64,000 bases of DNA from Solea solea (taxonomy: Eukaryota > Chordata > Actinopteri > Pleuronectiformes > Soleidae), in contig NC_081153.1 in assembly GCF_958295425.1 (NCBI RefSeq), positions 8,650,635 through 8,714,634 of the forward strand, given 5' to 3'. Position 1 is the stretch's first letter; each line of letters opens with the position of its first letter. The notes beneath the pieces are model-generated. The model was not told the DNA's origin and made no database searches. It saw only the letters and a list, made by a program, of their open reading frames with translations. Position numbers and translations under genes: made by a program. Below are positions 57,181 through 64,000 of this stretch, one piece after another.

Positions 57181-58224
57181 AAACTCCTGAAATGGCGGCA
57201 CGCTTCCTAAAGAAGGCATTTCTGGAGCGAAAATATTTGTTAGAAAAAAATTTAATTGAGTTTTATTCTGAGAACTAACTATTTAAACACTTCACCTGTT
57301 CACAAATTCTAATTAAAAGTGACAACTACAAGAAGAGCACGTTATTATTTTTCTCACAACCTTCATCTATCCAGGGAAAATGAACTCTAATTCAGCTGCG
57401 AATATTCACTCCTAACAGCTTCCTGACATAAAACACTCTTCTACTGAATAACTCTGAGGTTAAAAGTGTTTTGCTTCGGGCCACGTCAAGTGTGTTACTC
57501 ATTCTCTTTCCCACACACCTTTTTCTCCAAACTCTATATTTGAACACGTAACGACCTGCTCGCACATACTGTTTCTCCTAATTTCTGAGCATCACAGCAG
57601 CTTTTTAACTGCACCTGCGTTTTTACCTTTTGTAATCATTTGTGGACCTTTCAAACAGGACTTATTTGTGTGTCAATGTTTGAATAATGTCACAATCCAA
57701 TGTACAGTCTTCACAGTGTCCAGGGATTTCCTTTAAAAGTCAGCACCAGGCTGCTTGTTATTCACCCTATCATGACTCTTCCTCCGCACAGCAGTTCCAC
57801 AGCACGTCACAGGCCTCGGGGGTTGGTTGTTATCCCGACTAAGGGCAGCCAGGCCAAACACAAGTTTCCTAACACGACTGAAAGTGAAGAGAGCGCAAAC
57901 AAAATAACAGGGCGGAGAAACAGCATTCCAAGAGTGCTAAGAATAGCAAAGTGGACCCTGTGCTCCCTGCACTAAGTTCATCACTAGTCTTAGGCAACGG
58001 GCAGCGTGGACTGGCAAAACTTTGCCAGGTTGATATGAGAGTTCATTTAAAAAGACAAATAACGCCTGGAGCCAGATTTGAATAGTGGCTTCACAGTAAA
58101 ACGCATTACTGATCAGAGCCGTTTCCATTCATCCACACATAACAAGGTTTTTGTAGCAGTAGTGGTGCTGTCATTTTGAAAATGAATTGTTAAAATAACT
58201 ATTTATTTAGTTTGCATGTTCCCC
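57181..58224. other. Non-coding sequence
   Basis: No gene or element recognised. Confidence 0.5.
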
Positions 58225-58450
58225 CCCGTGATGAGTGAGTGAGCAGGATGGACAGGATTAGAAATGAGCACGTCTGAGGAGATACAGTGGAGTTATTACA
58301 TTGGAAAAAGGAGGTTGAAGATGTAGCAGGAGGAAAAGAGGAAGACCACAGAGAAGGATTCATGGATGTGGTGAAGAAGGGCATGAGGACAGTTCGTGCA
58401 ACAGAAGAGGACACAAGGACACGAGGGAGGCAGGTCATCTGACAAAGAAG
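58225..58450 (+). pseudogene. LINE reverse transcriptase extreme C-terminus, frameshifted
   Basis: RRKRGRPQRR is read in one plus frame and FMDVVKKGMRTVRATEEDTR in another, after a single-base shift at about 58358. The order KRGRP-RRFMDVV-EDM-VV--TEEDA is a remembered C-terminal signature of a fish non-LTR element. It is a short dead fragment; no domain upstream is preserved. Confidence 0.6.
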
Positions 58451-59144
58451 AAGAACCTCTAAATGAATAAAAATGGTACGATGGACTCGCACCTGTGATG
58501 TGGTCGCTTCCGCTTGGAGAGTTAAACAAGCATCAGCTGATGCACCAGACACTGTGGGTGTTATTATGTGGCTTTGCAGTAACATAATGACTCTACACTT
58601 GTGGCTGTGAACGCCGACAACAGGCGTTGAACCTGTGACAGCAGCAGCCATATTAGCAGGTCATGAGCCGCACCAGTGTTTGTGAGACGTGCGTCACACG
58701 TTGTGCCCGTCTCGCGTTACAAAAAACATCATACAAGTGTGCGCTTCGTCCTCATTATTTGTGCGTCTCTCATGGACACAAGTATGTCCACAAAGGGGAA
58801 CATGCAGCGATGACTCACAGGGTATGAGCACAACCTTGTAGGCACAGACAGTCTTGATAGTTATGTACAAACAGGCTCATTATGTAGCCATTACTCATTA
58901 CACTCAGCCATGATGTATTTCCATAAAAACATCTCAAGTCAAGGCTGGTTATTCCAGCATTAAATAAAGCCACATTTCTATTCTTACCAAAGGAACGGCT
59001 GCAATTACTGGACTTGCTTAAAGGTGCAACGTAAAACTGTCCAATTTCTTGTGAAGACTTTTCAAACTAGTCCCCTTTATTGACAAATCTGTGCCTTCGG
59101 TAGGCTAACACACTTGTCTAGCCTAGCTCCAATTAACGGGCCAG
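58451..59144. other. Non-coding sequence
   Basis: No gene recognised. Confidence 0.5.
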
Positions 59145-59240
59145 ACCCCTTTTCCATTATACAGTTATAGCACTACTTGACTCGACTCAACTCAACTGTT
59201 TTCTGCTTTTCCATTAGTCATAGTCCTTGGTACCTGGTCA
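59145..59240. repeat. hAT-like MITE end
   Basis: CCCCTTTTCCATTATACAGT, CACTACTTGACTCGACTCAA, CTGCTTTTCCATTAGTCATA and TTGGTACCTGG match the right end of 42428-42783 in inverse orientation. Confidence 0.55.
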
Positions 59241-60231
59241 CCAGTGGTAACCAGCGTTATATGCCGTCAGGGTCCCATCAAAATATAAGGATTAATAATG
59301 AAGTAATTAATATTGGGACAGTAGTGCAGAGGCTTGGACTTCAGGACCCCTGAGCCCTTGGGCCTGGTAGGCCTGGTAGGCCCATTCAGTAACCCATCCT
59401 TGACCTTCCCTTTCTGTGACACACTCAAGCAACTTCTCAGCTCAGAGCAACACCTCAGTGTGGAATCTGTCAGGACCAGAGGCTTGTGTGTGTGTTATGT
59501 TGCCTCAATCAGCAGTGATTGGTGAAAAAATTCTTCAGTCACTTTCCTTGCTTTGCACTACACATCGCAGAGGAGACGCAAAATGTCCGTTTTTTTTCCA
59601 CTTAAGTGTCCTCCGAGTCCCTGGTGCCAGACCTAACCTTTTTATCCCACGTCTGCAGCAAATCTGTCCCCCCACAAACTTCAGTTTAACCTTGGGTTTA
59701 AATGGGTTTTCATTAGTGGGAATGTGTTGAATTGGCATTCACTCCCTGGTCCAATAACTTTCCAAAGTCTACCAATTTGTATTGGCTTCAGCTTTGATCA
59801 GGATCAGTGGAAACATACTGTAAAAAGAAAATGGCTGACAAACCATTTGAACGTGATTCATTTTAAAAGGTTTTGTTTCCAGCTTCTTCCTCTGCTTTAC
59901 TTTTGCCAGCTATGTAAGCATCACTGTAAGCATTAATGTTTGTGGTGATCCTTAATTGTGAAAACTACATTTGTTAATCTGCCCTGAGGCTGTGCAAAAA
60001 CAGTTCGCACCTTGTTTGCGTAAGAGCATGTAAATGTAAGTGTCCCAGTTTATCTTGATAATCCACTTGCTTTGGAAGGTTTCCCACAAACGTCAGTAGA
60101 TGTACACATGTATCAAAATTAGGATTCAACCAGTAAATTCTATTATAAATAATATATTATATATTCTAATCTAAATAATATGAAAGTGATGATTTTCTGT
60201 CGCCAAATCAGCCGACTGTTATGGGCTGCTC
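59241..60231. other. Non-coding sequence
   Basis: No gene recognised. GGCCTGGTAGGCCTGGTAGG is a small local duplication at 59361-59381. Confidence 0.5.
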
Positions 60232-60420
60232 TGATATGGTCTAGCTCCACCCTGACCATATCATACCATTTTACTCTTGTACTCCAAGGGAATGGTGCCA
60301 AAGAATGGAATGGCTGGGGGTGGTTATTTTGGTACTGTTCCTTATGGAAACGCACAAAAATACGTACCGATTTTTCTGTCGTACGAACAAAACCGTTCCA
60401 CTCGGTGAAAACGCGGCTAA
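60232..60420. repeat. Family H element
   Basis: GGTCTAGCTCCACCCTGACC, TACTCCAAGGGAATGGTGCC and AAAGAATGGAATGGCTGGGG match 14100-14180. It continues with GGTACTGTTCCTTATGGAAA and CCGTTCCACTCGGTGAAAAC. Confidence 0.7.
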
Positions 60421-62382
60421 AAGGAGCTTGTTTTCGCAAAGAGATGGTTCAAATAATTGTTGTGACTGGCAACTCACCTGAAATCTCCTGAGACTTGAGA
60501 GTTCTTGCATGTCTAATGGACCAGCTCTTAACATGTCTGTTTGTGCTATTCTCGTACACACCCACGTTTATGAACATTTCAACAGAGAATGAAGAAATGT
60601 TGTCCTCAGAATCTGATGAAATAACTGAAAATGCGTATTTGCCACTGCTGTGTGACTTGCTGTGAAAAGGGAAGTCATTTGAAGGCGTACACGCCGTTAC
60701 ACCAGTTTCCTGTTGCAGATCAGTTGTGTTTCAGCCATTACGAGCATGAGCAACAAACTCTGTGTTTATCTGCAGCCTCAGCATTGAGAGGAAAATAAGC
60801 GAAAGCTCGGATCGGATCTTAGCAGGCGGGACTTGTAAATGTTGCCTAATGGGGGTTGGAGTGATGTTAGTGGCCAAATGGAACCACTGGAGCACAACAC
60901 AGCTCACACCAAGAGACCCGGGAATTCGAGACCCCCCACCGCCAGCCCCACATGCAAACACCGACATATTAGTGAAGAAACAGAAAGTCAGGCACGCATG
61001 CATCAACGGACGCGCACTCACATGAACACAGACTCATAAAACAACATATGCTCCTGTTTCTACAACCTGGAGCAGCAGGTGGGACGCTCCCTCCTTACTG
61101 GGCTGAACAGGAGGAGGGAGAACGAAGAAGAGAGCGAGCACACCTCTGCCTTTGTTGGACACACAGGGGAGTGTAAACCGTCATTAGACACACACAACGG
61201 ACTCATGTTTTCATTTTAGTCCACTATTTTTACGAGATGTGTAGTGCAACCACAGCATCTATCCATCCATCCGAATCTATCTTGTCAGACGTTGCATTTT
61301 AGCTAACTTTTAGCTATCTATTATGGAAATTCTATCCTGGAAAAACACTAAAATGATTCAGTACCACAAAAAACATGTAAAGTTTCCCATTACAACAAGA
61401 CTTTTTGACTTTATTGTGACATACAACATGTAATGGGACAAATGATGTCATTGTAACTATCCAACTAGCTAAGCTAGCTACATACTTAGCTAACTAAAAA
61501 GTGGAGTTGGGAACAGGATATATGAAGATAACTTGTTAAAGTCTTTTATTTATTTATTTTTTAATAGGTTTGTCAACCAAACTTATATTGTTTTAATTGT
61601 TAGAATGTGGAAGTTAACATGGTATTTTGAAATACTGATTATTTATAGTATTTTTATGGCGTAATTGGATGGATGTCGTCAGTGATCTCTCATAGATACT
61701 GTTGATTGACAAACATTACATTGCAACTGAGCCAACCCAAAAATCATCATGGAAATGTATGCGAGTTATATGACTTGCTGATTTGGATGCAATGGCTATT
61801 ATTTTGTGTGTGTGTGAGAGAGAGAGACAGAGAGCAGATGGGAGAGACACACACCTATAGTTACTGATTACAAACTGATTATTATAAAGGCCAAAGGAGA
61901 CAAGAGCTCCACCATTTCCTGATTTGTTTTGCCCATCTGGTTCAAGTGCAGTGCACACGGTGCACACAGGTGGGAGGGGAGGGACAAGCAGGTGAGGGGT
62001 GGTGTGTGTGTGTGTGTGTTTGTGTGGACTGCAGTGATATAAACAACAAGAAAGAACAATATTCTCTCAGACAATGCACAGAAGTATGAATTAATACAAA
62101 TATTGAACTCTATAACATGTTATATGTATTACTATGTATAAACTAGAGCTATCAAATGATTATTGTTTCATTAATTGTGACTAATCGCAGATGTTTCAAA
62201 GTTAGTGTCAAAATAACCTCTTATATGTTGTCAAGTTCTCCCTTCGAGTCAACACTGTCGTGCATAAAACAGAATATGTGTCAAACTGGTTTCAACTGAA
62301 GTAAACTAGTGGCAGCAGAACTATGTAAGTGGGTGTTCAACCATGAAGGCTGTACATACAGTGCCTGACCATGAAATTTAAG
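60421..62382. other. Non-coding sequence
   Basis: GA/TG patches at 61807-61835 and 62002-62025, TTTAGCTAACTTTTAGCTAT at about 61300. No gene recognised. Confidence 0.5.
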
Positions 62383-62412
62383 GACACACACACACACACG
62401 CGCACACACACT
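62383..62412. repeat. (CA)n microsatellite
   Basis: About 28 bp of CA with a CGCG interruption. Confidence 0.85.
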
Positions 62413-62734
62413 TCCTTGTGCAAAGAAGCTTTCTCTCTAACCACCTGGCCGATCTGCCAAGGTGCAAGCTCATCTGACTTTCAGAGAAATGGAAATTGCA
62501 TTCTTATGTTAAACACAAATGATTAATTAAGAGACAAAGTATGTTCCCTTTTTTTAACCCATGCACCTGTGATCTTTGTTTTTTATTTTATTTTACAGGA
62601 GTGGGTTTGGACTTTGGCTCGTATTGTCATGCACCAGTTTGTTGTATTAGAGCCTGAGTGGTCGTCAATGTGACTATTTTATATGATGAACAATCTTGTC
62701 TGTGGTTTTTAAGAGTCAGTCACAATGTCATAGC
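62413..62734. other. Non-coding sequence
   Basis: Nothing recognised. Confidence 0.5.
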
Positions 62735-63015
62735 CCCACCTCGTTGTTGTCATCCTCTTCCTCTAATGTTTTGAGTTCGTAAACAGCGTCACGCACACGC
62801 TCTACGTCTTCTTTTACATTTTTGGTGTATTTCTGTAGCGGTGTTGCAGCGTCACATACAGGCATGGCATGTAATACTGCAGCGTTAACAGTTTTTTGGG
62901 GGGGGCATTTCATGTCTAAGAAGACAATTCTGTGTTTATGGGAAAACTTAAAAACCAATGAGAAGAAAAAGATGGTATCGAGGAAGTTCTGTTTTCACAA
63001 ACCACTGCTGATTGA
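62735..63015 (+). repeat. Family C element, long copy 2
   Basis: TTGTTGTCATCCTCTTCCTC, TTTTTGGTGTATTTCTGTAG, ACATACAGGCATGGCATGTA, CTGTGTTTATGGGAAAACTT and GAAGTTCTGTTTTCACAAAC are collinear with 19625-19925. Confidence 0.65.
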
Positions 63016-63074
63016 TGACAGATTCCACACTTCTATGTTGCACTGAGCCTGAGCTGAGAAGTTGTTTTAGTTAC

Positions 63075-63345
63075 GTTCCATTTATAGTCACAACTCAGAC
63101 TTTCTGTGGTCTGAACTCAGAATTTCCAAATCAGAGCAACCTCACCAACCCCTACATGGGATTCCAAGATCGCTTCCACCATTCAATCACTGCTACTTTG
63201 ACCTTAATTAGCCTTTCTGTCGTGTGTTATAGTACGACAGTGTTGTTAGAAACTGGTATTGCTAACAATGGCTAGTTTCAGTCCTCTCAACTGGTACGCA
63301 GTGACGTCACTATCAGCTCCAGCTTTCAATTTCCGATATAAACGC
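63075..63345. repeat. Family B element
   Basis: GTTCCATTTATAGTCACAAC at the left; ATGGGATTCCAAGATCGCTT, ACTTTGACCTTAATTAGCCT, GGTATTGCTAACAATGGCTA inside; TCAATTTCCGATATAAACGC at the right. The right inverted end is worn. Confidence 0.65.
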
Positions 63346-63742
63346 AGCATTTAAAGGCCACAAGGAGATAAGAAGCCCAACACCAAAGCTATGGCGTTTG
63401 TGTATGTCTTCCACTGTGTGTCGCCTATGAAATAAAATATTTCTTCACTGTTTTTACTCTTGAAACCAAGAGGGGAAATACACCCATAATCCTCCACAGC
63501 GTGGAGACACAGAAACACACTTAGCTGTACCCAAGAGACAATTTATTCCAATGACCTTTTCCCAAATCTATTTCGCAGTGTTCTGTGGTTGTGTGAGGGC
63601 AAGTGGCAGAGCAATCGTCTGTTGTGATTACCTCATGTGTGGTTTCTGCTCTTCTGCTGGCAATAATTACCTTGCTGCATAAACTGCATTCATCATGTTG
63701 TGACAATACATAAAAGCCTTTATTGGAAATAAGCACAGAAAC

Positions 63743-63773
<31 letters not shown>

Positions 63774-64000
63774 GGTTTGTGTGAATGGACAAGGGTGGGG
63801 GAAGGGGAAAAGAAGGGTTTGCTGCTGCGGGGGTGGGAGCAACAGGAACAAGAAGCAGTGAGTAATACGAAACCTGTATGTATACAGTGCTTGGTAAAGA
63901 CACAAACAAACAGAAGAGAAAAGGAGAACGAGAGCTATGGGTGTGTTTGTCATCGCTGCAGCTCGTAAGCTAATTACATCCAATCTGTCCTCCCACGTTT
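63346..64000. other. Non-coding sequence with (AG)n
   Basis: (GA)n at 63744-63774. No gene recognised up to the window end. Confidence 0.5.

Overview
The window is vertebrate nuclear DNA, most likely from a teleost fish. The evidence is the vertebrate exon-intron structure of the one recognisable gene, the abundant CA, TA, GATA and CT microsatellites, and a dense load of small interspersed elements of fish type: Tc1-like and hAT-like remnants, foldback MITEs, LINE 3' fragments and tRNA-like SINE pieces. No bacterial, organellar or viral gene was seen.

Layout. Positions 363-2291 (minus strand) carry the first seven coding exons of CTP synthase 1 (ctps1). They cover about residues 1-291 of about 591, which is the amidoligase half. 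The glutaminase half lies to the left of the window. Every exon junction keeps phase and has AG/GT borders, so this model is firm. Upstream, about 2990-3880 is a CpG-dense promoter region with candidate 5'UTR splice donors. From 3.9 kb to 64 kb the sequence is gene-poor and built from repeats nested in unique non-coding DNA. Two exceptions stand out. A 138-bp segment at 12035-12172 (plus) has very good splice signals and may be a 5' or non-coding exon of an unseen transcript. A single uninterrupted 291-codon reading frame at 53347-54222 (plus) encodes a lysine/glutamate-rich coiled-coil protein that I do not recognise.

The repeats are the richest part of the window. At least seven sequence families recur: A, with CACCAAAG / CTATAGAGAAAAT inverted ends (six copies); B, with GTTCCATTTGTAGTCGGAA ends (about seven sites); C, with CAGGCCTGGCAT (at least four sites, both orientations); F, a CA-anchored GAGGAC/CCCTAA repeat (three sites); G, rich in ATCGTATCG (two copies); H, with TGCCAAAGAATGGAATGG (three sites); and a hAT-like family with an ATTATACAGT end (two). 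Several insertions can be read as events from their target-site duplications: a poly(A) retro-insertion at 9187-9401, a LINE-tail insertion at 25568-25830, a Harbinger-like MITE inside a LINE at 36256-36538, and an internally deleted Tc1 element inside a SINE at 40267-40602. A GATA-based higher-order tandem array lies at 28645-29249.

Functionally, only ctps1 (pyrimidine nucleotide synthesis, UTP to CTP) can be named. Nothing ties the coiled-coil gene or the orphan exon to it. Family names A-H are labels made for this window. Element classes are assigned from remembered consensus features and target-site length, not from a database search.
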